NCBI GenBank assembly: GCA_016709675.1
Contig: JADJMH010000001.1
Span: 1-64,000 of the forward strand
Source: Candidatus Accumulibacter proximus
GTDB taxonomy: Bacteria; Pseudomonadota; Gammaproteobacteria; Burkholderiales; Rhodocyclaceae
Length of the DNA stretch: 64,000 bases
Direction of reading: 5' to 3'
Shown here: in pieces, positions 47,343-57,200 of the stretch
Layout of the letters: each line of letters begins with the position of its first letter
Numbering within the stretch: position 1 is the stretch's first letter
Translations under genes and position numbers: made by a program
The notes under the pieces: generated by a model
What the model was told of the DNA's origin: nothing
Seen by the model: the letters and a program-made list of their open reading frames with translations, nothing else
Database searches by the model: none

Positions 47343-50300
47343 TTGCTAGAATGCCCCACCTACCAGCCGGTTACGTCGCTCGCCATGGCTTCCGCAGACA
47401 ACCCCATCCTGAACTCCCCTTACGACGAGCCGGCGCGACACTACGCCACCGACACCCAGGGCAACCTGAACTATCGGGACATCCGCCCCGGCCGCCGCAT
47501 CTTTACCCCGGACGTGCCGCAGGTGCCGATCGGCCAGCAGAACCAGGGTAGCGTCTTCGACCTCAACGATTTCCCGACGGAGTATAGCGAACACCTTATC
47601 AACCGGCTGCGCGACGAGCTGCGCACCTGGCGGGAATCCGGCTATCGCGGCGTCACCAGCCGCGTGACGCGGGACCTGCTCAGCGACTGGTTTGCCAACC
47701 CCGAGCGGGCTGCGCACCAGAAGCTGTTTTTCGCCCAGCAGGAAGCGGTCGAAGCGGCGATCTGGCTCAACGAAGTGGCGGAAAAATCGAACACGGGCAC
47801 GCATCTCCAGAACCAGTTGCGGCAACGACAGGCCACTGCCAGCGACGACACAGCGAGCCAACTGCCACGGATTGCCTTCAAGATGGCCACCGGCAGCGGC
47901 AAGACAGTGGTCATGGCCTGCCTGATCCTCTATCACTACCTCAACCGGCGCGAGTACCGCAACGACACCCGCTACGTCGACTACTTCCTGGTCCTCGCAC
48001 CGGGCATCACCATCCGCGACCGCCTCAATGTCCTGTTGCCGGACCAGCGCGGCGACACGCCATTCGCGGCCGGCGACTACTATCGACAGCGTTATCTGGT
48101 GCCGCCGGCTTACCAGCACGCCCTCGGCGAACTTGGCCATCGCCTGATCATCACCAACTATCACGAGTTTCTGCCGCGCATTCTCGGCGGCAACAAGCGC
48201 ACGCCTTTCGACGGCAAGCTCGGCGAAGACGGCAGGAAAGTGGAAAGCCGAGAGGACGAAAATCAGGTGCTGCGCCGCGTGCTGGGCAGCTTCAAGGCCG
48301 GGCGCCGGCTGCTGGTAGTCAATGACGAAGCGCACCACTGTTACCTGCCGCGCGCCAAGGGCCGGGACAGCGAACTCGACAATTCGGCAACCGAGAATGA
48401 ACGCGCCGCCGTCTGGTTCTCCGGCCTGCGCGCCTGCGCCAGGCGCTTTCAACTGCGTGTCGTCTACGACCTGTCGGCGACGCCCTACTATCTTTCCGGC
48501 TCGGGTTTTCCGGCGTACTCGCTGTTTCCCTGGGTGGTCAGCGATTTTGGCCTGATCGAAGCGATCGAAGCCGGGCTGGTCAAGATTCCCTTCCTGCCGA
48601 TCGACGACAGCAGCCAGGCGATCGACGAGCCGGTCCTGAAAAACCTCTACGAAAACTGCAAGGCAGAACTGCCGCGCAAAGGGCAGCGCACGCAGCGTCG
48701 CGAGGCGCAGGAAACCTCCGTCGGCGAAGCGGCGCCCAACTTGCCGGCGCTCGTCAGGCAGGCGCTCGACCAGTTCTACGCCCACTACGAGGAATACGAA
48801 CGCGGTCTGCGCCGGCGGGGCGAGCTCAAGGCCGACCTGTTTACCGCGCCGCCGGTGTTCATCGTCGTCTGCGGCAACACCACCGTTTCGCGCGAAGTGT
48901 TCAAGGAGATCGCCGGCTACGAACGCGTTGATGAGAGCGGCCAGACGAACGTCGTTCCCGGCCGTTTCCCGCTCTTCGCCAATTTCGACCGCGACACCGG
49001 TCGCCCACTCGCACGCCCGCCGACACTGCTCATCGACAGCGATGCCCTCGAACACTCCGGCCAGATCGACGAGGGCTTCAAGAAGGTTTTCGCTCCCGAG
49101 ATCGAACGCTTCAAGCGCGAATACCGCCTGCGCCACCCGGAGCGCGGCGTCGACAGCCTGACCGACGCCGAACTGCTGCGCGAAGTGGTCAACACCGTCG
49201 GCAAGGCCGACACCCTCGGTGCGCACGTTCGCTGCGTGGTCTCGGTCGCCATGCTCAGCGAAGGCTGGGACGCCAACACCGTCACCCATGTCATGGGCCT
49301 GCGCGCCTTTGGTTCGCAACTGCTCTGCGAACAGGTCGCCGGCCGGGCGCTGCGCCGCCGCTACTACTTCACCGACCCGAAGACCGGCAAGTTCCCGCCC
49401 GAGTACGCGCACATCATCGGCATCCCCTTCAAGCTTTTCAAGGCCGGCCAGAGCAGCCACGTAGACCCGCCGGAGTACGCCACGCTGCGTGCGCTGCGCG
49501 AACGGGACAGTCTCGAAATCCGCTTCCCCAACCTCGTCGGCTACCGCCTGCAGACCGACAGCGACCGCCTCGCCGCCGACTTCACCGGCACGCCCGACTA
49601 TCGCCTCGATACCACCCGCCTGCCTCTGGAAACCACTCTCGGCACCGCCGTCTCCGAAGATCGCCAGACGATGCGCCTCAAGCTCGACGAACTGCGCGAC
49701 CAGACGGTGATCTACAAGCTGACCCGCGACTACCTGCGCCGCATCCATGGCGACGACGCGCAGCGGGCTGACCTGCGTCTCTTCCAGCAGGTCAGGCGTA
49801 TCGTCGAGCGCTGGTACGACGAGAAGCTGAAGGTCGTCGGCGAAGACGACCCGATCTTCAAGCGCCTGGTGATCTACGAAGACCCGCAGCCAGTGGTCGA
49901 GAGCATCAACCGCGGCATCGTGGCGCATGCCACCGAAAGCGAGCGCGTGCTGCCCATCCTCAACCACTACAACCCGCAGGGCAGCACGCGGCACGTCTTC
50001 GGCCAAACCAGCCGGAAGACCTGGCCAACGAAGAAAAGCCACGTCAATCTGGTCGTCGCCGACACCGACAGCTGGGAGCAGATCGCCGCCAAGACGCTGG
50101 AAAAGATCGAGGCGGTCGAAAGCTACGTCAAGAACGCCTTCCTCGGCTTCCACATTCCCTACATCAGCGGCGGCAAGGAGCGTACCTACCTGCCCGACTA
50201 TCTGATCCGTCTACGCACGCCGAAGCTGCGCACCGCCCAACTCATCCTCGAAATCACCGGCTTCAACCAGGACAAGGAACTCAAGCGCTGGGCCGTGCGC

Positions 50301-50555
50301 GAACGCTGGCTGCCAGCGGTCAACAACGCGCGCAGCCAGCTCGGTCTGCCGCCGTGGTACTTCGAGGAGATTACGGACATTGATGACATCAAGCCGGCAC
50401 TGACCCAGGCCATCCGGCGGATCGTCAGTGAAATCGATGCCGCCCCCGATACGCTGGGCGAAGCCCTGCGTCTGCTGGCCACTCTGCCCGATGATTTCTA
50501 CCTCGAGGGCCGGGAAGATCCGCCGCTCTTTGAACAACGCGAGCCCTTCGAATGA
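47343..50555 (+). CDS. Type III-like restriction enzyme, SF2 helicase/nuclease (Res subunit)
   Basis: About 1,070 residues. The start is set at a TTG (47343) because AAGGAGG lies 5 nt upstream; the ATG at 47385 lacks a good site. The helicase core has Walker A FKMATGSGKTVVM (about residue 180), DEAH box VVNDEAHHC (about 327), ATPYY motif III region and motif VI QVAGRALRRR (about 665). The C-terminus has a PD-(D/E)XK-like nuclease: YLPDYLIRL (about 949), then ILEITGF (about 970), where the usual Lys after E-x is Thr. Res subunits translocate on DNA and cleave when paired with Mod. The mod gene follows, separated by vapC, with 4-nt overlaps. It resembles BPTD_3080-type restriction proteins. Confidence 0.9.
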   Translation: MLECPTYQPVTSLAMASADNPILNSPYDEPARHYATDTQGNLNYRDIRPGRRIFTPDVPQVPIGQQNQGSVFDLNDFPTEYSEHLINRLRDELRTWRESGYRGVTSRVTRDLLSDWFANPERAAHQKLFFAQQEAVEAAIWLNEVAEKSNTGTHLQNQLRQRQATASDDTASQLPRIAFKMATGSGKTVVMACLILYHYLNRREYRNDTRYVDYFLVLAPGITIRDRLNVLLPDQRGDTPFAAGDYYRQRYLVPPAYQHALGELGHRLIITNYHEFLPRILGGNKRTPFDGKLGEDGRKVESREDENQVLRRVLGSFKAGRRLLVVNDEAHHCYLPRAKGRDSELDNSATENERAAVWFSGLRACARRFQLRVVYDLSATPYYLSGSGFPAYSLFPWVVSDFGLIEAIEAGLVKIPFLPIDDSSQAIDEPVLKNLYENCKAELPRKGQRTQRREAQETSVGEAAPNLPALVRQALDQFYAHYEEYERGLRRRGELKADLFTAPPVFIVVCGNTTVSREVFKEIAGYERVDESGQTNVVPGRFPLFANFDRDTGRPLARPPTLLIDSDALEHSGQIDEGFKKVFAPEIERFKREYRLRHPERGVDSLTDAELLREVVNTVGKADTLGAHVRCVVSVAMLSEGWDANTVTHVMGLRAFGSQLLCEQVAGRALRRRYYFTDPKTGKFPPEYAHIIGIPFKLFKAGQSSHVDPPEYATLRALRERDSLEIRFPNLVGYRLQTDSDRLAADFTGTPDYRLDTTRLPLETTLGTAVSEDRQTMRLKLDELRDQTVIYKLTRDYLRRIHGDDAQRADLRLFQQVRRIVERWYDEKLKVVGEDDPIFKRLVIYEDPQPVVESINRGIVAHATESERVLPILNHYNPQGSTRHVFGQTSRKTWPTKKSHVNLVVADTDSWEQIAAKTLEKIEAVESYVKNAFLGFHIPYISGGKERTYLPDYLIRLRTPKLRTAQLILEITGFNQDKELKRWAVRERWLPAVNNARSQLGLPPWYFEEITDIDDIKPALTQAIRRIVSEIDAAPDTLGEALRLLATLPDDFYLEGREDPPLFEQREPFE

Positions 50556-50959
50556 CTCCCCGCTATCTTCTCGACACCAACATCTGCATCGCCTACAAGA
50601 AAGGCAAGCCCGGGGTACCGGAGCGCATCGACGCCTTGCCGCCGGGTCAGGCGGTCATGTCGGTCATCACCTGGGGCGAACTGATGCTCGGCGTCGAGAA
50701 ATCACAACACCGGACGCGCTCGCTGGAAATTCTCGCCAGGGTGCGCGAGATAATCCCGGTGATTGGCGTCGACGAGCGCGTGGGCACACGCTACGGTGCG
50801 ATCCGCGGGGATCTGGAGAAAGCCGGCCGGATCATCGGCCCCAACGACCTGTGGATCGCCGCCCACGCGCAAACCCTGGGCATCGCGCTGGTCACCAACA
50901 ACACCGGCGAGTTTAACCGCGTCGGCGGCCTGACGCTCGAAGACTGGACCACGCCATGA
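50552..50959 (+). CDS. VapC-type PIN-domain toxin between res and mod
   Basis: 135 residues. PIN-domain markers: LLDTNICIAY (first Asp), VITWGELMLG (Glu), GPNDLWIAAHA (Asp) and a final VTNNTGEFNRV strand. VapC toxins are Mg-dependent RNases, normally paired with a VapB antitoxin gene just upstream. No antitoxin gene is next to it. Its ATG overlaps the res stop (ATGA at 50552) and its stop overlaps the mod start (ATGA at 50956), so it is translationally coupled to both. It may be controlled by the restriction proteins themselves or act as a guard effector; this is inference. Confidence 0.88.
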   Translation: MTPRYLLDTNICIAYKKGKPGVPERIDALPPGQAVMSVITWGELMLGVEKSQHRTRSLEILARVREIIPVIGVDERVGTRYGAIRGDLEKAGRIIGPNDLWIAAHAQTLGIALVTNNTGEFNRVGGLTLEDWTTP

Positions 50960-53538
50960 CCGACAAGAAAATCGACAGCCTCAAGCACGCGAACGCCAAA
51001 CGCACGCGCATTCCGAGCCAGGAGGAAGCCGGCTGCGAGCAGGGAAGCCCCGCAGCCCGCAAGACCGAGGCCACCTGGCCGCTCAATCCGGTGACGCAGC
51101 GTGGCCAGGACCCGGAACTTTACTGGCTGGAGAAATACGGCGCCGCTGATCGCGACGAGCACCTCGAAGTCGACATCCGCTCGCTCTACCGCAGCGAACA
51201 CATTGCCCCGGAGAAACTGATCCAGCGCCTGTACGCGCTGCGTCGCGAAACTGACCACCAGGCCGACTTCTTCGTCGACGAACTGTTCGCCAACTACAAG
51301 GACATCGACGAACTCGACAAGCCGCAGAGCTATTACCAGCACGCCGACCGCTGGGCCAACCGCCTGATCCAGGGCGACAGCCTGATGGTCATGGCCAGCC
51401 TGCTCGAACGCGAGGGAATGAAGGGCCAGGTGCAGATGATCTACATCGACCCTCCCTACGGCATCAAGTACAACTCGAACTGGCAGATTCGCCTCAACGA
51501 CCGCAACGTCAAGGACGGTGACGACGCCAGCCTATCCGGCGAACCTGAAGTGATCAAGGCCTTTCGCGATACCTGGGAGCTGGGCATTCACTCGTACCTC
51601 AGCTATCTGCGCGATCGGCTGCTGGTGGTGAAGGAGTTGCTGACCGAAAGTGGCTCGTGCTTCGTGCAGATCAGCGACGAGAATGTGCATCTGGTTCGTT
51701 GCCTGATGGATGAGGTGTTCGGAAGTGAGAATTTCTGCGGATTAATGTCCTTTAAGAAGACAACATCAGCCTCGACTAATCTGCTCGCGAGTGTATCGGA
51801 TTACATAATCTGGTATGCAAAGTTTCGTGATGCAGTGAAGTATCGTCAGCTTTACCTTGACAAGAAGCCAGGCGAGGCTGGCGCATCTCAATATACGTGG
51901 GTTCAGTATCCGGATGGCACTCGCAAGAATTTGGGTTTGGATGCCAGCGGTGCAAGTCTGCCAGACGGAGTCGTTCTGTTTGCACACGACAACATTACGT
52001 CTCAAAGGCCTGCGCAGGGTAGGGACGTCCGATCTTTTGTGTTCCAAGGCAAGGCATACTCCCCAGGTAACGGAACATTCAAGACGGACCTAGGCGGACT
52101 GGAGAAGCTAGCGGCAGCCAATCGGCTAATGGCGTTAGGTAACACCTTGCGTTTCGTTCGACATTTTGATGACTTTCCCGTATCGCCCCTCACGAATTTG
52201 TGGAGTGATACAGTGACCTCAGGTTTCTCGGACGCCAAGATTTACGTGGTTCAAACGCATCAACTTGCAATTCAGCGTTGCACCCTGATGACCACCGACC
52301 CCGGCGACCTCGTCCTCGACCCCACCTGCGGCTCCGGCACGACAGCCCACGTCGCCGAGCAATGGGGCCGCCGCTGGATCACCACCGACACATCGCGCGT
52401 CGCGCTGAACATCGCCAAGACCCGCCTGATGACCGCCAGCTACCCCTGGTACACGCTGCAGGACGAAAAGAAGGGCCTGCCGCGCGAGCATTGGGATCTG
52501 CGGCACGGTTTCCTCTACAAGACCGTGCAGCGCATCACGCTCGGCTCGCTGGCCAACGACGAGCCGCCCGAGGAAGTGACGCTCTACGACCAGCCGGCGG
52601 TCGATCGAGGCAAGCTGCGCGTCGCCGGCCCGTTCACCGTCGAGACGCTGCAGAGCTACGAGCCGCTGGCGCCGGAAGACGTTGAGGAAGCGAGTCTCGA
52701 CCACGACCGGATGGAGGCTTTCCAGGAGCGCGTCTTCGAGCACCTGAAAGCCGCCGGCGTGAAGAACGGCGCGCGCAACGAGATGGCGGTCTTCGCCCGC
52801 GTCGATACGCTGCCCGACAGCGCGCTGCACGCCGAAGGCTATTACGATACCGCCGAGGGCGAACAGAAGGCTTACATCCACCTTGGTCCGCAGTTCGCCC
52901 CGGTCAGCCGGCAGGCGGTCAACGACGCGGTGAAGGCCTGTCGCGCGCGCGGCGACGCGCAATGGCTGCTGATTCTCGGCTTCGCTTTCGAGTCCGACGT
53001 CGAGAGCTCGCTGCAGACGCAGCGCGCTGGCAGTTTCCGCGTCGACAAGGTGCGCATGCACGACGACCTGCTGCAGGCCGGCCTGACCAAGAAGGACAGG
53101 AAGGCCGCGACCTTCGTCACCATCGGCGAGCCGGACATCGCCCTCCTGCGCGACGACGAGACGATCCGCGTCGAAATCCGTGGTCTCGATCTCTACGATC
53201 CCATCCGCGACGAGGTCAGGGCCCGCTCCGTGGCCGACATCGCCTACTGGATGGTCGACGACGACTACGACGGCTCCAGCTTCATGGTCCGCCAGGTGTT
53301 CTTCTGCGGCGGCGACCAGGACGAATTCGACAAGTGGAAGCGCGGCCTGTCCGACGTGGCGAAGACGCGCACCCGCAAGAAACTCGAAAATACCCTGAAG
53401 ATCGAAATCGACGACGAAGCCTTCGACCGCCTCTACGGCTTCGTTTCCCACCCCATTCCTTTCCGGGCCGGCAGGCGCGTGGCGGTGCGAGTGGTCAGCC
53501 AGTTCGGCGAGGAGTCGACCAAGGTATTGCAGCCATGA
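50956..53538 (+). CDS. Type III-like Mod DNA adenine methyltransferase
   Basis: 860 residues of beta-class N6-adenine/N4-cytosine methyltransferase order. Motif IV MIYIDPPYGIKYNS lies at about residue 160, then a target-recognition region, then motif I LDPTCGSGTTAHVAEQWG at about 455. The N-terminal part has a long charged region and the C-terminal 350 residues form a separate domain. The segment 51711-52290 (between motifs IV and I) is A+T-rich and uses codons unlike the flanks. For example 51721-51780 is 24 of 60 G+C, against 37 of 60 at 51121-51180. That is a sign that the recognition domain was swapped in. It overlaps vapC and the pRiA4b-like gene by 4 nt each. Confidence 0.9.
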   Translation: MTDKKIDSLKHANAKRTRIPSQEEAGCEQGSPAARKTEATWPLNPVTQRGQDPELYWLEKYGAADRDEHLEVDIRSLYRSEHIAPEKLIQRLYALRRETDHQADFFVDELFANYKDIDELDKPQSYYQHADRWANRLIQGDSLMVMASLLEREGMKGQVQMIYIDPPYGIKYNSNWQIRLNDRNVKDGDDASLSGEPEVIKAFRDTWELGIHSYLSYLRDRLLVVKELLTESGSCFVQISDENVHLVRCLMDEVFGSENFCGLMSFKKTTSASTNLLASVSDYIIWYAKFRDAVKYRQLYLDKKPGEAGASQYTWVQYPDGTRKNLGLDASGASLPDGVVLFAHDNITSQRPAQGRDVRSFVFQGKAYSPGNGTFKTDLGGLEKLAAANRLMALGNTLRFVRHFDDFPVSPLTNLWSDTVTSGFSDAKIYVVQTHQLAIQRCTLMTTDPGDLVLDPTCGSGTTAHVAEQWGRRWITTDTSRVALNIAKTRLMTASYPWYTLQDEKKGLPREHWDLRHGFLYKTVQRITLGSLANDEPPEEVTLYDQPAVDRGKLRVAGPFTVETLQSYEPLAPEDVEEASLDHDRMEAFQERVFEHLKAAGVKNGARNEMAVFARVDTLPDSALHAEGYYDTAEGEQKAYIHLGPQFAPVSRQAVNDAVKACRARGDAQWLLILGFAFESDVESSLQTQRAGSFRVDKVRMHDDLLQAGLTKKDRKAATFVTIGEPDIALLRDDETIRVEIRGLDLYDPIRDEVRARSVADIAYWMVDDDYDGSSFMVRQVFFCGGDQDEFDKWKRGLSDVAKTRTRKKLENTLKIEIDDEAFDRLYGFVSHPIPFRAGRRVAVRVVSQFGEESTKVLQP

Positions 53539-54113
53539 ACACACCCGCGACCATGCCGCGCGAACGCCTGCGCCTGAAAATCACCCTCGAACGTTTCCGG
53601 CCGGCGATCTGGCGCCGCGTCGAGGTCGACGACGACCTCAGCTTCCTGGAGTTGCACCGGGTCATCCAGTTGGCGATGGGCTGGGACGATGCTCATCTGC
53701 ATGAATTCCGCGTCGCCGGCCTCCGGATACGATTGCCGGGTGACTGGGACAGCATGTTCGACGACGAGTTGTCGGCGCTTCCCGAAGACACCACAAAGCT
53801 CGGCATGTGGCTGTCGGGTCAGCGGAAGTTCCGTTACTGGTACGACTTCGGTGATGACTGGTGGCACAGCATCGCCATCGAGAAGCGGCTGCCGGCCGAC
53901 CCGGCCGCGCCGCGCGCCGTGCTGCTTGCCGGCAAGGGGGCGTGTCCGCCCGAGGACTGCGGCGGCGTCTATGGCTATGCAAATCTGCTGGACATCCTCA
54001 GCGATCCGAACAACGAGGAGTACGAAGACATCAGGGAGTGGCTGGGTGACGATTTTGACCCGAATGTGTTCGACTTCGCCGCCCACGCCCGAAGAGTTGC
54101 CGCCATTGGATAA
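53535..54113 (+). CDS. Plasmid pRiA4b ORF-3 family protein
   Basis: 192 residues from the ATG at 53535, overlapping the mod stop by 4 nt. The family core is clear: LKITLERFRPAIWRRVEVDD, then FLELHRVIQLAMGWDDAHLH, then YWYDFGDDWWHSI and PPEDCGGVYGYANLL. The function of this family is unknown. It is often found near mobile or accessory genes and sometimes as part of larger fusions. Its tight coupling to mod suggests it is a working part of the restriction locus. Confidence 0.88.
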   Translation: MNTPATMPRERLRLKITLERFRPAIWRRVEVDDDLSFLELHRVIQLAMGWDDAHLHEFRVAGLRIRLPGDWDSMFDDELSALPEDTTKLGMWLSGQRKFRYWYDFGDDWWHSIAIEKRLPADPAAPRAVLLAGKGACPPEDCGGVYGYANLLDILSDPNNEEYEDIREWLGDDFDPNVFDFAAHARRVAAIG

Positions 54114-54203
54114 GAGCCAGGGCCAGAAGCCAGGCCCGACCGACCCAACCGTGGCGAAGTAGAATCCGGCTTCGTTGTCACACCCTCCACGCCGAAACTC
54201 ACC

Positions 54204-57200
54204 GTGAAAATTCTCGAATACACCGGCCTTGACACTTCGCGCGTCAAGGCCAGCTACCGCAAGGTGGCTGATGCCATCGCCCGCAACGACTTTCGCGCCG
54301 CACAGGTCAAGAAGCTGGTCAATCTCAGCCACGGCAGGTTCTACCGTGCCCGGCTCGACGACGCCGACCGGCTGCTGTTCTCGCTGGTTCGCCACGGCGA
54401 CGAGGTCTGCGCGCTGATGCTGGAAGTGATCGCCAATCACGACTACGACAAGTCGCGCTTTCTGCGCGGCGCGGCGATCGATGAGAGCCGGATCCTGGAC
54501 ATCGACGCCGACGAGGCGATCGCTGAAGCCCTGCCGGTGCGCTACCTGCACCCGGAGCGGACGGCAATCCACCTGCTCGACAAGGCGATCTCCTTCGACG
54601 ATACGCAGGAGGCGATCTATCGCCAGCCGGCACCGTTGATCGTCGTCGGTAGCGCCGGCAGCGGCAAGACCGCGCTGACCCTCGAGAAACTCAAGCACGC
54701 CGAAGGCGAGGTGCTCTACGTCACGCACTCGAGCTACCTCGCCCAGAGTGCCCGCGACCTCTATTACGCCAACGGCTTCGAGCACAGCGGCCAGGAGGCC
54801 GTTTTCCTCTCCTACCGCGAGTTCGTCGAGTCGATCCGCGTGCCACCGGGCCGCGAGGCGAGCTGGCGCGACTTCGCCGGCTGGTTCGGACGCATGCGGC
54901 AGACGTTCCGGGAGTTCGACGGGCATCAGGTGTTTGAAGAGATCCGCGGCGTGCTCGCGGCCGGCGCCGGCGGCGTCCTCTCGCGCGATGACTATCTGGC
55001 GCTCGGCGTGCGCCAGTCGATCTTTCCGGTCGATCTGCGCGACCGGCTCTACGACCTGTTCGAGAAGTACCGCGGCTGGCTCGCCGAAGCGAAGCTCTAC
55101 GACCTCAACCTCGTTGCCCAGGACTGGCATGCCCTGGCGGCACCGCGCTACGACTTTGTGGTCGTCGACGAGGTGCAGGACATCACCACGGTGCAACTGG
55201 CGCTGGTCCTCAGGACCTTGAAGAGGCCGGGCCACTTCCTGCTCTGCGGCGATTCGAACCAGATCGTCCATCCCAACTTCTTTTCCTGGAGCCAGGTCAA
55301 GAGCCTGTTCTGGAAAGACCCGAAGCTGGCCGAGCGGCAGGAACTGCGCGTGCTGACGGCCAACTTCCGCAATGGGCTCGAGGCCACCCGTGTCGCCAAC
55401 CAGTTGCTGAAGATCAAGCACCGTCGCTTCGGCTCGATCGACCGCGAGAGCAACTTCCTCGTGCAGGCGGTCGGCGGCGAGGCCGGACAGGTCGCGCTGA
55501 TGCCTGACAAGGACGCCAGCAAGCGCGAGCTCGACCAGAAGATTCGCCAATCGACGCAGTTCGCCGTGCTGGTGATGCGCGACGAGGACAAGGCCGAAGC
55601 GAGGAAGCACTTCGCGACGCCGCTGCTGTTCTCGATCCATGAAGCGAAGGGACTCGAATACGACAACATCGTCCTCTACCGCTTCATCTCCGACCACCGC
55701 GCCGAGTTCAGCGAGATCGTCGACGGGGTCGAGCCGACCGATCTGGCCGCAGATACCCTCGACTACCGGCGGGCGAAAGACAAGAGCGACAAGTCGCTCG
55801 AGGTTTACAAGTTCTTCGTCAATGCCCTCTACGTGGCGCTGACACGCGCGATCAGCAATGTTTACGTGATCGAGTCGGATACCGGCCATCCGCTGTTCGG
55901 GCTGCTCGAGATGAGCCTCGGGCAGGTCAAGGTCGACGCCAGGCAATCGACCCTGGAGGACTGGCAGAAGGAAGCGCGCAAGCTCGAACTGCAGGGCAAG
56001 CAGGAACAGGCCGAAGCGATCCGCCGCACGATCCTCAAGCAGACGCCGGTTCCCTGGCCGGTGTTTGGCGAGGCGAAGGTGCTTGAACTGCTGGTCAAGG
56101 TGTTCCGCGAGCAGGTCCCTGGCGCAAAGATGAAGCAGCAGCTCTACGAATACGCGACCTGCCATGACGAACCGCAACTCGCCGAATGGCTGGCCTCAGA
56201 AGCGAAGTTCGACCAGGCGGCGAACTTTGTGCAGCAACGCGCGACCTTCGGACGAAAGACCTACGTTCCCTACTTCGCCAACCATTTCAAGGATATCCTG
56301 AAGCAGTGCGAGCAGTACGGGATCGAGCATCGGCTGCCGATGAACCTGACGCCGCTGATGGCCGCGGCGGCGGCCGGCAACGTACCGCTGGTCGAGGCGC
56401 TGCTCGAACGCGGCGCCGACCGCGACGCCGTCGACCACTATGGCTACAACGCGCTGCACTGGGCGTTGCGCGAGGGGTTCCGCGAGGCGAAGTTCGCCCG
56501 CGGCCCACTCGCTGCGCTTTACGAACAGCTCGCCCCGGCGAGCATCGACGTCAATACCGGCGAACGCCTGGTTCGCCTCGACCGGCACCTGTCCGAGTAC
56601 TTCCTCTTCCAGACGCTATGGGTCCTCTTCAAGTCCCGCTTCACCCACCGCCAGCGCCGCACCAACGGCGCTTTCGAGTCCCAGGCCATTCTCGACGCCT
56701 GGCAGTTTCTGCCGGCCAATATCGTCCGTCCGGAACGTAACAGGCGCCAGCATCTTTCCAGCGTCCTTGCGCGCAACGAAATCGACCGCGACTACGCGTA
56801 CAACCGGGCGCTGTTCAAGCGCGCCAGCCAGGGCTGGTACCAGCTCAACCCCAACCTCGCGGTCCGTCGGCGCCAGGGCGACGAGGAGACATGGACGCCA
56901 GCCTGTGCCGCGCTCAACCTGCCGCTGATCAACGAGTTTTCCCGGCTGAACGATTGGGGATGGCCGGAGACGATTCCGAAGGTCATCAACCGCTTTCTCG
57001 TCCAGTCGGGCCTGCCCGGATGGCGCGTGCCGATCGCTGCCGAGCGCGCCGTCGCGCGTGCGCAGGCACTCGAGGAACAACGCCTGGCCGAAGCACGAGC
57101 GCTGCAGGCGCAACGCGAGGCAGAGCAGGCAGCCGCGGCGCAAAAGCCGATCCGTTGGGGAGGGCCGCAGGCAAAACGGCTCGAGATCGAACGTATCCGG

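Noticed and set aside
47346..50153. 935-codon minus-strand frame opposite the restriction gene
   Set aside because: It is a shadow of the res gene, which has all helicase motifs in the plus frame.
53433..56177. 914-codon minus-strand frame opposite pRiA4b-like and helicase genes
   Set aside because: It is a shadow produced by high third-position G+C; no domain or start signal.
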